From Jeotgalibacillus sp. R-1-5s-1 (GTDB taxonomy: Bacteria > Bacillota > Bacilli > Bacillales > Jeotgalibacillaceae), in NCBI RefSeq assembly GCF_004405105.1, contig NZ_SORW01000028.1:186001-250000 (forward strand): 64,000 nucleotides of DNA. Direction: 5' to 3'. Positions 1 to 6,863 of the stretch are shown piece after piece. The notes beneath the pieces are model-generated. The model did no database searches. It worked only from the letters and a program-made list of their open reading frames with translations, and was not told the DNA's origin. Each line of letters starts with the position of its first letter. The stretch's first letter is position 1. The position numbers were made by a program, and so were the translations under genes.

Positions 1-180
1 TTGTTTAAGAACGGCACGATGAAAGCGGAAGCGGTGGCTAAGATTGCATTTATTGAATTTATGAATGGGAAAAGACAGATTGTACCTGGCGGCATGAACA
101 AGCTGCAGTCTAAAGCAAGCAGGCTCATTTCACGGAAAACTGCAGCAAATATTGTAAGGAAAACGCAGGACAGGGTATAA
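1..180 (+). CDS. Short-chain dehydrogenase, C-terminal fragment (partial)
   Basis: An open frame enters from the left edge and ends at TAA 178-180, giving 59 residues. The stretch with FMNGKRQIVPGGMNK followed by basic residues resembles the C-terminal tail of classical Rossmann-fold short-chain dehydrogenases (DltE/YueD-like). The catalytic Ser-Tyr-Lys and cofactor-binding regions lie outside the window, so the substrate cannot be stated. Only 25 bp separate it from the ArsR-type regulator, which suggests one transcript. Family assignment is moderate because only the tail is visible. Confidence 0.6.
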   Translation: MFKNGTMKAEAVAKIAFIEFMNGKRQIVPGGMNKLQSKASRLISRKTAANIVRKTQDRV

Positions 181-205
181 TATTGGCAGGAACGGGGTGA
201 CAGCA

Positions 206-508
206 ATGGGGGAACAGGCAGTAAAAGCATTTCGCGACTGTATACCATTATTTCAGGCGCTGAGTGATCCGTATCGTCAGGATATTGTGTTGATTCTGGC
301 TGATATAGATTCCATGACGGTCAATCAATTGACAGACAGACTTCCACTTTCCCGTCCCGCTGTTTCACACCATTTAAAAATCCTTCGTGAGCAGGGCATT
401 TTGAAAATGGAACAGCAGGGCACACAGCGGTATTATTCACTCGCCCTCGAAGGTGCACTGGAGCAGCTGAAGCATTTAATTATTACGGTAGAAGACCGTT
501 GTTATTAG
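206..508 (+). CDS. ArsR/SmtB-family winged-helix regulator
   Basis: This 100-residue protein has the ArsR winged-helix fold: a helical start with LFQALSDPYRQDIVLIL, then a recognition-helix region LPLSRPAVSHHLKILREQG and a wing QQGTQRYYSL. No CxCxxD metal-binding motif is present, so metal sensing is not supported. ATG 206 is preferred over GTG 197 because GGGGTGA at 194-200 is a good Shine-Dalgarno site five bases upstream. It follows the truncated dehydrogenase and precedes yusI by 16 bp. It probably represses its own locus; the ligand is unknown. Confidence 0.85.
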   Translation: MGEQAVKAFRDCIPLFQALSDPYRQDIVLILADIDSMTVNQLTDRLPLSRPAVSHHLKILREQGILKMEQQGTQRYYSLALEGALEQLKHLIITVEDRCY

Positions 509-524
509 ATAAGGAGGAGTTACT

Positions 525-884
525 ATGGCAATTACTTTTTATACGTATCCGAAATGCGGCACGTGCCGTAAAGCAAAAAAATGGCTCGATGAAAATGATG
601 TGGATTATTCAGAGATTCATTTAGTGGAGTCTCCGCCATCGAAAGAGACGTTAAAAGATCTTCATGAAAAAAGCGGAGTGGAGCTCAAAAAATTCTTTAA
701 TACGAGCGGAATGAAATACCGTGAGCTTGGATTAAAGGACAAACTTCCTACAATGAGCGATGATGAAAAGCTTGAGCTTCTTGCTTCTGACGGAATGCTG
801 ATCAAGCGCCCTCTGACAACAGACGGCAAACACGTAACAGTCGGCTTCAAAGAGCCTGAATTCGAAGAGAACTGGAAGGCATAA
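525..884 (+). CDS. yusI: ArsC/Spx-like thioredoxin-fold protein YusI
   Basis: This 119-residue protein of the ArsC/Spx family begins with a beta strand followed by YPKCGTCRKAKKW, so both cysteines of the CxxC redox motif (Cys11 and Cys14) are present. The conserved IKRPLTTDG segment lies near residue 90. Family members include arsenate reductases and the regulator Spx; YusI itself has no proven substrate. AAGGAGGAGT just upstream is a strong ribosome binding site. Adjacency to gcvH matches the B. subtilis gcvH-yusI arrangement. Confidence 0.85.
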   Translation: MAITFYTYPKCGTCRKAKKWLDENDVDYSEIHLVESPPSKETLKDLHEKSGVELKKFFNTSGMKYRELGLKDKLPTMSDDEKLELLASDGMLIKRPLTTDGKHVTVGFKEPEFEENWKA

Positions 885-968
885 ACATAGAAAGTTTTCT
901 TGTTTTCACGGGCTGATTGTGACAAGATGAAAGAGTGAAATGATCTTTTAACATGTGGAGGGAAAAAC

Positions 969-1352
969 ATGAGTTCACCAAAAGAATTGCGTTATTCTGA
1001 AGAGCATGAGTGGGTAAAGGTTGAAGACGGAAAAGCAACAATCGGCATCACAAAGTTCGCACAGTCTGAGCTTGGCGATATCGTATTTGTTGAGCTTCCT
1101 GAAGTAGGCGATGAGCTAAAGGCAGACGAGCCATTCGGAAGTGTTGAGTCAGTTAAAACCGTTTCTGAGCTTTACGCACCAGTCAGCGGTAAAGTAGTTG
1201 AAGTCAACGAAGACCTTAACGACAGCCCTGAATACGTGAATGAATCTCCATACGAAAAGGCATGGATGGTCGTAGTTGAAATGTCTGACGAGTCAGAGCT
1301 TGATGAGCTGATGGACGCAGAAGCTTACGACAACATGACAAACGAAGGGTAA
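969..1352 (+). CDS. gcvH: Glycine cleavage system H protein
   Basis: This is the lipoyl carrier of the glycine cleavage system, shuttling the aminomethyl group between the P, T and L proteins. In Bacillus it is also the entry point for protein lipoylation: octanoyl-GcvH is the substrate for LipL transfer and LipA sulfur insertion. The 127 residues are full length. The lipoyl-lysine is Lys63 in [16 protein letters not shown]. The start has GTGGAGGG upstream. No gcvT or gcvP is nearby, consistent with the separate gcvH locus of bacilli. lipA lies about 20 kb away in this window. Confidence 0.97.
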   Translation: MSSPKELRYSEEHEWVKVEDGKATIGITKFAQSELGDIVFVELPEVGDELKADEPFGSVESVKTVSELYAPVSGKVVEVNEDLNDSPEYVNESPYEKAWMVVVEMSDESELDELMDAEAYDNMTNEG

Positions 1353-1359
1353 TACATAA

Positions 1360-1387
1360 AAAAACACCGCTGCGGCGGTGTTTTTTT
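1360..1387 (+). terminator. Rho-independent terminator after gcvH
   Basis: ACACCGC (1364-1370), a TGCG loop and GCGGTGT (1375-1381) form a perfect stem with flanking A and T tracts. It starts eight bases after the gcvH stop. Confidence 0.9.
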
Positions 1388-1410
1388 CGATATATTGACC
1401 CAAAATCATT

Positions 1411-1563
1411 AAATGCCCCCGGTCTGCGCCGGGATTTTTCGTGAGAGTTGTTAAATAACGGCTGAGAATGGTCAAATAACTAAGGAAAGTTGTCAAATAA
1501 AGCAAAAGAGTGGTTAAATAATCCGAATAAGTTGTCAAATAACCTCAAAGAGTTGTCAAATAA
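1411..1563 (+). repeat. 21-bp periodic array A with leading hairpin
   Basis: A GC-rich hairpin with T-tract (CCCGG, TCTGCG, CCGGG then ATTTTTC, within 1411-1440) is followed by six copies of GTYAAATAA starting at 1450, 1471, 1492, 1513, 1534 and 1555. The period is exactly 21 bp. The 12 bases between cores are not conserved. The array lies about 60 bp past the gcvH terminator. The ORFs that cross it on either strand are by-products of the 21-bp period. Confidence 0.85.
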
Positions 1564-1614
1564 ATCTGCTGGACGAGTCTCCTCCGCATTTCAAATCATT
1601 TACTCAAGATCATG

Positions 1615-1764
1615 AAATGCCCCCGGTCTGCGCCGGGATTTTTCACGAAAGTGACCAAGCTGAGTAGGAATGTGACCAAGCTGAGGTAGTAAGTGACCAA
1701 GTAACAGGTGGAAGTGTCCAAGTTCAGCTGAAATGTGACCAAGTTTGCTCCGAGAGTGTCCAAG
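1615..1764 (+). repeat. 21-bp periodic array B with leading hairpin
   Basis: The same 30-bp hairpin as at 1411-1440 recurs identically at 1615-1644. It is followed by six copies of a different core, GTGWCCAAG, starting at 1651, 1672, 1693, 1714, 1735 and 1756, again exactly 21 bp apart. Array B shares architecture and leader with array A but not the core sequence. Confidence 0.85.
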
Positions 1765-1789
1765 TCCTAATCCAGCCTCTGCATTTCTG

Positions 1790-2063
1790 TGTTTAGCTCC
1801 AGTTCGCAGCGGCTAGTGCGCTTCCCTTAGTTCTGTCCGATAAGTCAACATCGGTTCACTTCGTTCACCGTGTTTCCTTTATCTCCGACGGGGCCGGTCC
1901 AGTTTGTACGTCCCTAAACGCCCGCCTCCGCCTTTCAAGGTGTCCAGCTGCGGCGACTAGCCCCTCGAGGTCATAAGTCTAAGCTGAACGAGGGCGAAGG
2001 TCAGCCCTCTTTTCATCTTCGCCTTATGCTTGTCGGGGCTGGACGAGTCGCCTCCGCATTTCT
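1790..2063 (+). repeat. Intergenic repeat modules T1 and T2 in tandem
   Basis: Module T1 (about 1790-1937; TAGCTCC, CCGATAAGTCAACATC, CAGTTTGTACGTCCC) is followed directly by module T2 (about 1940-2063; GTCCAGCTGCGGCGACTAG, TCATAAGTC, TTATGCTTGTCGGGGC). Related copies recur near 12.1, 23.7, 30.3 and 52.2 kb. T2 has inverted internal arms (GGCGACTAGCCCC versus GGGGCTGGACGAGTCGCC). Here the modules lack the outer palindromic P arms seen at other sites. No protein-coding potential is convincing. Confidence 0.8.
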
Positions 2064-2157
2064 TATATTTGCATTTCCCACCCATACAGGCGAAAATAAA
2101 AGTAGTATCATATACTGGAATCAAGCCGTGACTAAGGATGATAGGGTGTGATCGGGT

Positions 2158-2520
2158 ATGGATGATTTGTATGGGAAGGTCATTATTGTTGAGGGGACTT
2201 CTGATAAACGGAAGGTGCAGCCGATTATCAGGGAGCCTGTTGAGATTATTTGCACGAATGGAACGATCAGTTTGACAAAGATGGATGAATTGATTGATCA
2301 GCTTTTTAATAGAGAAGTGTATATTCTGGTTGATGCTGATGAAGCGGGTGAGAAGCTTAGAAAGCTGTTTAAACGCGAGTTTCCTGAGGCAGGACATCTT
2401 TACATTGACCGCATGTACAAAGAAGTTGCGACTACACCGGAACAGCATCTGGCATCGGTTCTGGTTGGAGCGGATATTGATATTTACACGGAGTATTTGG
2501 AAAAAAGGATGAATTCTTAA
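2158..2520 (+). CDS. yusF: Toprim-domain protein YusF
   Basis: This 120-residue protein is a stand-alone Toprim domain related to ribonuclease M5 and small-primase-type proteins. The catalytic glutamate lies in IIVEGTSDKRK near residue 12 and the acidic pair in ILVDADEAGEK near residue 60. Toprim enzymes cut or join nucleic acid phosphodiesters using Mg2+, but YusF has no established substrate. Its stop codon abuts the ATG of yusE, so the two are co-transcribed. The same yusF-yusE pairing exists in B. subtilis. Confidence 0.85.
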   Translation: MDDLYGKVIIVEGTSDKRKVQPIIREPVEIICTNGTISLTKMDELIDQLFNREVYILVDADEAGEKLRKLFKREFPEAGHLYIDRMYKEVATTPEQHLASVLVGADIDIYTEYLEKRMNS

Positions 2521-2844
2521 ATGATCAAGGAATGGACCATTGATGAACTGAATAAACATATTCAAACAGGTAAAAGCACTGCGATGTATTTGTATACGCC
2601 GATGTGCGGGACATGTAAACTGGCCGGTAAAATGCTTGAGGTGACGGCTGCTGCAGTGAAGGAACCCGAGATTGGTAAAGCGGATCTGAATTACGTGGAA
2701 TCGTTGGCAGAACAGTATGAAATTGAAAGCGTACCTTGTCTGCTGCTATTCAAAGACGGCCGGCTGCAGGAGAAGATTTATAAATTCGAATCGGTCCCGA
2801 CTCTATTTGAAGCATTTCAGCGCTTAACTTTACAGACAAAATAA
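2521..2844 (+). CDS. yusE: Thioredoxin-like protein YusE
   Basis: This 107-residue thioredoxin-fold protein has a CGTC active site in MCGTCKLA near residue 30 and the cis-proline region ESVPCLLLF near residue 80. It is probably a cytoplasmic disulfide reductase or redox partner; the target is unknown. It starts directly after the yusF stop with no gap, so translational coupling is likely. No terminator is visible between it and the met promoter, only a short AT-rich gap. Confidence 0.85.
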   Translation: MIKEWTIDELNKHIQTGKSTAMYLYTPMCGTCKLAGKMLEVTAAAVKEPEIGKADLNYVESLAEQYEIESVPCLLLFKDGRLQEKIYKFESVPTLFEAFQRLTLQTK

Positions 2845-2857
2845 TTAAACTTTTTTA

Positions 2858-2886
2858 TTGACTTTAAAAATTCAGCATGATACGAT
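2858..2886 (+). promoter_or_regulatory. Sigma-A-type promoter of metNPQ
   Basis: TTGACT (2858-2863) and TACGAT (2881-2886) are separated by 17 bp. The S-box aptamer begins about 45 bases after the predicted start site. Confidence 0.7.
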
Positions 2887-2937
2887 TTGTCTCGTACTCA
2901 AATTAAACGACATTAATCGACATTTAAATATAGTTAA

Positions 2938-3042
2938 CTCTTATCAAGAGTGGTGGAGGGACGTGCCCGATGAAACCCGGCAACCGACAGTCAGCTGACT
3001 GGAAAGGTGCCAAGTCACACAGGATAACCTGGCAGATGAGAG
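2938..3042 (+). promoter_or_regulatory. SAM-I riboswitch (S-box)
   Basis: The classical S-box core is readable: CTTATCAAGAG, GGTGGAGGGA, CCCGATGAAACCCGGCAACC and an AAGGTGCCAA segment. P1 closes between CTCTTATC (2938-2945) and GATGAGAG (3035-3042). SAM binding should favour the terminator that follows and shut off the methionine importer downstream. Confidence 0.96.
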
Positions 3043-3059
3043 AAAGACGTCTATTACGT

Positions 3060-3095
3060 ACGCCTTTCTGCTTATCTGCGGGAAGGCGTTTTTTA
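3060..3095 (+). terminator. S-box expression-platform terminator
   Basis: ACGCCTTTC and GGAAGGCGT pair (with one G-U) around a loop with CTTATCTG and are followed by TTTTTTA. This lies between the aptamer and metN, as expected for transcription attenuation. Confidence 0.9.
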
Positions 3096-3185
3096 TTGAT
3101 CCCGGGAAGGTGCCGGGGGACAGGCACTGCTAAACGTTGATCCTTTAACGGGATAATAAGTTAATTTATGAAAGTAGGTGATGGC

Positions 3186-4211
3186 ATGATTACCATCTCA
3201 GATGTTAAAAAAATCTTTAAGACAAAAAGCGGTCTGTTAACTGCTGTTGATAATGTAAACCTTCAGATCGAGGAGGGCGAAATTTTTGGTGTCATTGGCT
3301 ACAGTGGTGCCGGAAAAAGTACCCTGATCCGTATGCTGAACGGTCTGGAGCAGCCATCGGAAGGAAAAGTAGACATTAATGGTAAAGTGATTTCCTCTAT
3401 AAAAGGTGGAGACCTCCGAAAAGCCCGCCAGAAAATAAGCATGATTTTTCAGCACTTTAATCTGCTCTGGTCAAGAACGGTTGCGGAAAACATCGCTTTT
3501 CCACTTGAAATTGCAGGCGTTCCAAAAAGCCAGCGGGAGAAAAAAGTAAATGAACTGATTGAACTCGTTGGACTTGAAGGAAGAGGGGACGCCTATCCTT
3601 CACAGCTTTCAGGTGGACAGAAACAGCGCGTCGGCATTGCGCGCGCACTGGCCAACGATCCTGAAGTACTGCTCTGTGATGAAGCAACATCAGCATTGGA
3701 TCCACAAACGACTGATTCCATTCTCGAGCTACTTGTTGATATTAATAAGCGACTCGGTCTGACAATCGTCTTAATCACTCACGAAATGCATGTAATCCGT
3801 AAGATCTGTCACCGTGTTGCTGTGATGGAAAACGGAAAAGTAGTAGAGCTTGGAAATGTGCTTGAAGTGTTCAAGCAGCCGAAGCAGCCTATTACAAAAC
3901 GGTTCGTACAGCAGGTCACAGAGCCGGAGGAAACGCGGGAAACAATCGAGCATCTGCTCAAGGATTATAAGGGTGGCATCGTTGTGAAGCTGTCTTTTGT
4001 GGGCGAATCTGCTGAACAACCGCTCATCACAACATTGATCCGTAAATTCGACCTGGATGTTAATATCGTTCAGGGTAAAATCTCTCAAACGCAAAACGGT
4101 TCGTACGGTTCTCTGTTTATCCATCTTCGCGGAAATGACGATGAGGTTCAGAAAGCTGTAGCATTTATCGAAGAATCAAATGTCGGTGTGGAGGTGATCA
4201 CACATGATTGA
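3186..4211 (+). CDS. metN: Methionine ABC transporter ATP-binding protein MetN
   Basis: This 341-residue ATPase drives methionine uptake by MetNPQ. The Walker A motif GYSGAGKS is at 38-45, the Q-loop at Gln89, the signature LSGGQ at 141-145 and Walker B LLCDE at 162-166. The C-terminal segment from about residue 265 is the NIL substrate-sensing domain of MetN. ATG 3186 is chosen over ATG 3168 because AGGTGA lies six bases upstream of it and MITISDVKK matches the usual N-terminus. It overlaps metP by eight bases and is controlled by the S-box. Confidence 0.96.
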   Translation: MITISDVKKIFKTKSGLLTAVDNVNLQIEEGEIFGVIGYSGAGKSTLIRMLNGLEQPSEGKVDINGKVISSIKGGDLRKARQKISMIFQHFNLLWSRTVAENIAFPLEIAGVPKSQREKKVNELIELVGLEGRGDAYPSQLSGGQKQRVGIARALANDPEVLLCDEATSALDPQTTDSILELLVDINKRLGLTIVLITHEMHVIRKICHRVAVMENGKVVELGNVLEVFKQPKQPITKRFVQQVTEPEETRETIEHLLKDYKGGIVVKLSFVGESAEQPLITTLIRKFDLDVNIVQGKISQTQNGSYGSLFIHLRGNDDEVQKAVAFIEESNVGVEVITHD

Positions 4212-4872
4212 GCAGATTTTTCCGAATGTTGACTGGGATTCAATGTGGGAAGCCACGTATGAAACGATTTACATGACGACTTTATCAGTGGCTGCGACAT
4301 TCATCATCGGACTGGCTTTAGGTATCGTATTGTTTTTAACTTCAAAAGGGAATCTGTGGGATAACAAAATCGTTTATGCGATCACAAACGCATTGGTTAA
4401 TATTTTCAGATCGATTCCGTTTATTATCCTGATTGTATTGTTAATTCCATTTACCCGGGCTATGCTCGGAACGATTCGTGGTGCTGATGCAGCACTGCCT
4501 GCTTTAATCATCGGAGCAGCTCCGTTTTATGCCCGTATGGTGGAGATCGCCCTTCGCGAAATTGACAAGGGTGTCATTGAAGCAGCCCGATCTATGGGAG
4601 CAAAAGTCAGTACGATTATCTTTAAAGTATTGATTCCTGAATCACTGCCAGCTTTAGTATCAGGTATTACCGTAACCGCCATTGCGCTTGTCGGATATAC
4701 AGCGATGGCTGGTGTTATCGGAGCAGGAGGACTTGGAAACCTTGCCTTCCTTGAAGGATTCCAGCGAAGCAGGGAAGACGTAACTCTTGCCGCGACGATT
4801 ATCATTTTGATTATTGTATTTGTAATCCAATTTGTTGGTGACTTTTTCACCCGCAGACTGGATAAAAGATAA
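4204..4872 (+). CDS. metP: Methionine ABC transporter permease
   Basis: This 222-residue inner-membrane permease has about five hydrophobic helices. The cytoplasmic coupling loop contains EAARSMGAKVSTIIFKVLIPESLPALVSG, the EAA motif that contacts MetN. Its length is typical of MetI/MetP. The start overlaps the end of metN, indicating translational coupling, and metQ follows after 26 bp. The family is also called MetI in Gram-negative bacteria. Confidence 0.96.
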   Translation: MIEQIFPNVDWDSMWEATYETIYMTTLSVAATFIIGLALGIVLFLTSKGNLWDNKIVYAITNALVNIFRSIPFIILIVLLIPFTRAMLGTIRGADAALPALIIGAAPFYARMVEIALREIDKGVIEAARSMGAKVSTIIFKVLIPESLPALVSGITVTAIALVGYTAMAGVIGAGGLGNLAFLEGFQRSREDVTLAATIIILIIVFVIQFVGDFFTRRLDKR

Positions 4873-4898
4873 AAACATTTTAAAGGAGAGACACACAC

Positions 4899-5744
4899 AT
4901 GAAAAAATTCGTAGCAGGAACATTCGCAGCAACAAGTATTTTGGTATTAGCCGCTTGCGGTTCAGATAATGCAGAGGAGGGCATCGGTTCTGGTGAAGAC
5001 GGCGAGCCGGTTGAACTGACAGTTGGAGCTTCCAACGTACCTCACGCTGAGATTCTTGAGCAGGCACAGCCGATTCTTGAAGAAGAAGGCATCACGTTAA
5101 ATATTGAAACGTATCAGGATTATATTCTTCCAAACCAGGATCTTGAAGCTGGTGAAATTGATGCAAACTACTTCCAGCACGTGCCTTACCTGGAGTCACA
5201 GATCGCAGAGCTAGGTTATGACTTTGCCAATGCTGGAGGAATCCATATTGAGCCAATCGGTGTCTATTCTCAGAAGCATGAATCACTTGAAGATCTTCCA
5301 GAAGGTGCAGAAATTCTTATGAGTAACTCAGTAGCTGACCATGGCCGTATTTTAACAATGCTTGAAAAAGAAGGTCTGATCACACTTGATCCTGAAGTGG
5401 AAAAAACAGCTGCTGAAATTTCAGATATCGTAGAAAACCCTAAGAATCTTCAGTTTGAAGCAGATTATGAAGCAGCACTTCTTGTACAGCTTTATGAAAA
5501 CAATGAAGGTGATGCAGTACTGATCAACTCAAACTATGCAATCGATGCAGGTCTGAACCCGCTTGAGGATTCAATTGCAGTGGAAGACTCTGAGTCTCCA
5601 TATGTAAACGTAATTGCTGTAAACAGCGGTGATGAAGAGAACGAAGCGATCCAGAAGCTTGTTGAAGTTTTAACTTCACAGGAAATCCAGGACTTCATTC
5701 TTGAAGAGTGGGGCGGATCAGTCGTACCGGTTGACGCTGAATAA
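4899..5744 (+). CDS. metQ: Methionine-binding lipoprotein MetQ
   Basis: This 281-residue NlpA-family substrate-binding lipoprotein has a signal peptide ending in a lipobox LAAC with Cys20 as the lipidated residue. Family features include PHAEILEQ near residue 48 and the conserved DANYFQHVPYLE near residue 90. It delivers methionine to MetNP at the membrane surface. AAAGGAGAG lies upstream of the ATG, and a terminator follows the stop. Confidence 0.96.
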   Translation: MKKFVAGTFAATSILVLAACGSDNAEEGIGSGEDGEPVELTVGASNVPHAEILEQAQPILEEEGITLNIETYQDYILPNQDLEAGEIDANYFQHVPYLESQIAELGYDFANAGGIHIEPIGVYSQKHESLEDLPEGAEILMSNSVADHGRILTMLEKEGLITLDPEVEKTAAEISDIVENPKNLQFEADYEAALLVQLYENNEGDAVLINSNYAIDAGLNPLEDSIAVEDSESPYVNVIAVNSGDEENEAIQKLVEVLTSQEIQDFILEEWGGSVVPVDAE

Positions 5745-5753
5745 TTTTCTTAG

Positions 5754-5783
5754 AAACGGATCTCTTGATGAGGTCCGTTTTTT
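5754..5783 (+). terminator. Terminator after metQ
   Basis: AAACGGA (5754-5760) pairs with TCCGTTT (5774-5780), followed by Ts. It ends the met operon. Confidence 0.85.
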
Positions 5784-5809
5784 AAATTGTTAAATACAAT
5801 TAATAAACC

Positions 5810-5924
5810 GGGCCTGGGGCATCCTTCGCTTTCCGCGGCCGCGCGGTGAGCCAGCTAATGCTTCGCATTACGCTGTCTCACCTGTCGCTTCTCTGCCGCA
5901 GGAGTCTTCGGATGCCCCAGGCCC
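5810..5924 (+). repeat. Palindromic intergenic element (P element)
   Basis: Outer arms GGGCCTGGGGCATCC (5810-5824) and GGATGCCCCAGGCCC (5910-5924) are perfectly complementary over 15 bp. Inside are GCGGC/GCCGC arms and a hairpin GGTGAG-C-CAGC-TAATGC-TTC-GCATTA with matching CTCACC. A T-rich tract follows. Related copies with other arm sequences occur throughout the window. Confidence 0.88.
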
Positions 5925-5955
5925 TCTTTTTGTTTTTATAAACAATGCTAAGTTT

Positions 5956-6322
5956 GTGAGGATAGAGGTGAAGTTCGTGAGCTTGAGCTTCCTGAATGTG
6001 AGGTTAGATGAAGAATTCGTGAGGTTAATCGGCCCGAATGTGAGTTCAGTGAGAAAAAGCCTGTATGCCGCGGAACTTAGTAGCATGACCGAACCCCGAA
6101 CTGCTTCCGCGTCAAACAATCCCGGGACAAATGTGAGTTTGTTATCAACTTTTGTGAGGTTAGAGAAAGAATTCGTAAGCTAGTGCCGTCTGAATGTAAG
6201 GTTAGATGGTGAATTCGTGAGGTTAACCATTGCGAATGTGAGTTCAGTGATAAAAGGCCTGTATGCCGCGGAACTTAGTAGCATGATCGAACCTCCATAC
6301 TGTTTCCGCGTCAAACAATCCC
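5956..6322 (+). repeat. 21-bp periodic array C (two blocks) within a direct duplication
   Basis: GTGAG cores (usually TTCGTGAGGTTA or AATGTGAG) start at 5956, 5977, 5998, 6019 and 6040. A second block (GTGAG or GTAAG) starts at 6133, 6154, 6175, 6196, 6217 and 6238. All intervals within a block are exactly 21 bp. Superimposed is a direct repeat of about 132 bp (5992-6123 and 6190-6322) that includes the array end and a conserved tail with CCGCGGAACTTAGTAGCATG and TTCCGCGTCAAACAATCCC. Open frames here look like by-products. Confidence 0.85.
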
Positions 6323-6354
6323 TGCCTTAGGGTCCATCCTGATCAAAAATAAAT

Positions 6355-6383
6355 TTGAAAAATTAAAAAATCTTTTGTAAAAT
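6355..6383 (+). promoter_or_regulatory. Sigma-A-type promoter
   Basis: TTGAAA (6355-6360) and TAAAAT (6378-6383) have a 17-bp spacer, upstream of the small ORF at 6468. Confidence 0.6.
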
Positions 6384-6467
6384 GTTTACCAATATTTCCA
6401 CGGGGTATAACCCATAACAGATAAGAGTCAGGAAGCCACGGACAAAAAACTTGAAAAGGAATGATTC

Positions 6468-6662
6468 ATTATCCAATCGATTAAAGTGGATTACACGACC
6501 GACATGGAAAAAGCGATGCAGAGTTCTCACGGAGTAGGCTACGAAACGTATATGAGAAAGCATGATGTTCGGATGGATGTGGAAATGAAGAGAGAAGCAG
6601 ACTATAAAAAAAGTCAGGAGCTTCTCAGAGACCTTGAAGGAAAGCCGTCGAATCATATATAA
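6468..6662 (+). CDS. Small hypothetical protein, unusual start
   Basis: A 64-residue open frame encodes a charged, helical peptide with DYTTDMEKAMQ, MRKHDVRMDVEMKREADY and ELLRDLEGK. I do not recognise the family. It has its own promoter and a strong terminator. The in-frame region opens after TGA 6462-6464. The only start at a proper distance from AAAAGGA (6454-6460) is ATT 6468; GTG 6486 and ATG 6504 lack a Shine-Dalgarno site. ATG 6461 is out of frame and encodes only seven codons. So it uses a rare ATT start, starts internally, or carries a frameshift. Confidence 0.5.
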   Translation: MIQSIKVDYTTDMEKAMQSSHGVGYETYMRKHDVRMDVEMKREADYKKSQELLRDLEGKPSNHI

Positions 6663-6674
6663 TAGGAGAGATTG

Positions 6675-6705
6675 AAAAGTCAGTGTTTATTACACTGACT
6701 TTTTT
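6675..6705 (+). terminator. Terminator after the small ORF
   Basis: AAAAGTCAGTG and CACTGACTTTTT form a perfect stem with a TTTATTA loop. Confidence 0.92.
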
Positions 6706-6738
6706 CTGGTTATTAGGGAAGGATAATTGTCAGATAAA

Positions 6739-6795
6739 ACCTGTCTGATAGGCAGGTCTGCCATATTTGATTCTAGTTTTAATTTGTTATAAGAT
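6739..6795 (+). promoter_or_regulatory. Predicted suf promoter with upstream inverted repeat
   Basis: TTGATT (6767-6772) and TAAGAT (6790-6795) are 17 bp apart. Just upstream lies an inverted repeat ACCTGTC-TGATA-GGCAGGT (6739-6757) that could be an operator, though no known suf regulator site is recognised. sufC starts about 70 bp downstream. Confidence 0.5.
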
Positions 6796-6863
6796 TAGAA
6801 TGAGAATAAACTGAGAATGGTTCTTCCATATCAAATAAGTGTAAAAACGGAGGTAATTCGACA

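Noticed and set aside
1450-1764. Possible CRISPR array
   Set aside because: The conserved unit is only 9 bp, the intervening sequence is 12 bp, and no cas genes occur. CRISPR repeats are about 24-37 bp with spacers of similar size.
3168-3185. Upstream ATG for MetN
   Set aside because: No ribosome binding site precedes it, and the AGGTGA serving ATG 3186 lies inside the extension.
6363-6656. 97-residue ORF on the minus strand opposite the small ORF at 6468
   Set aside because: The plus strand has promoter, Shine-Dalgarno and terminator signals in phase with its frame; the minus-strand ORF has none.
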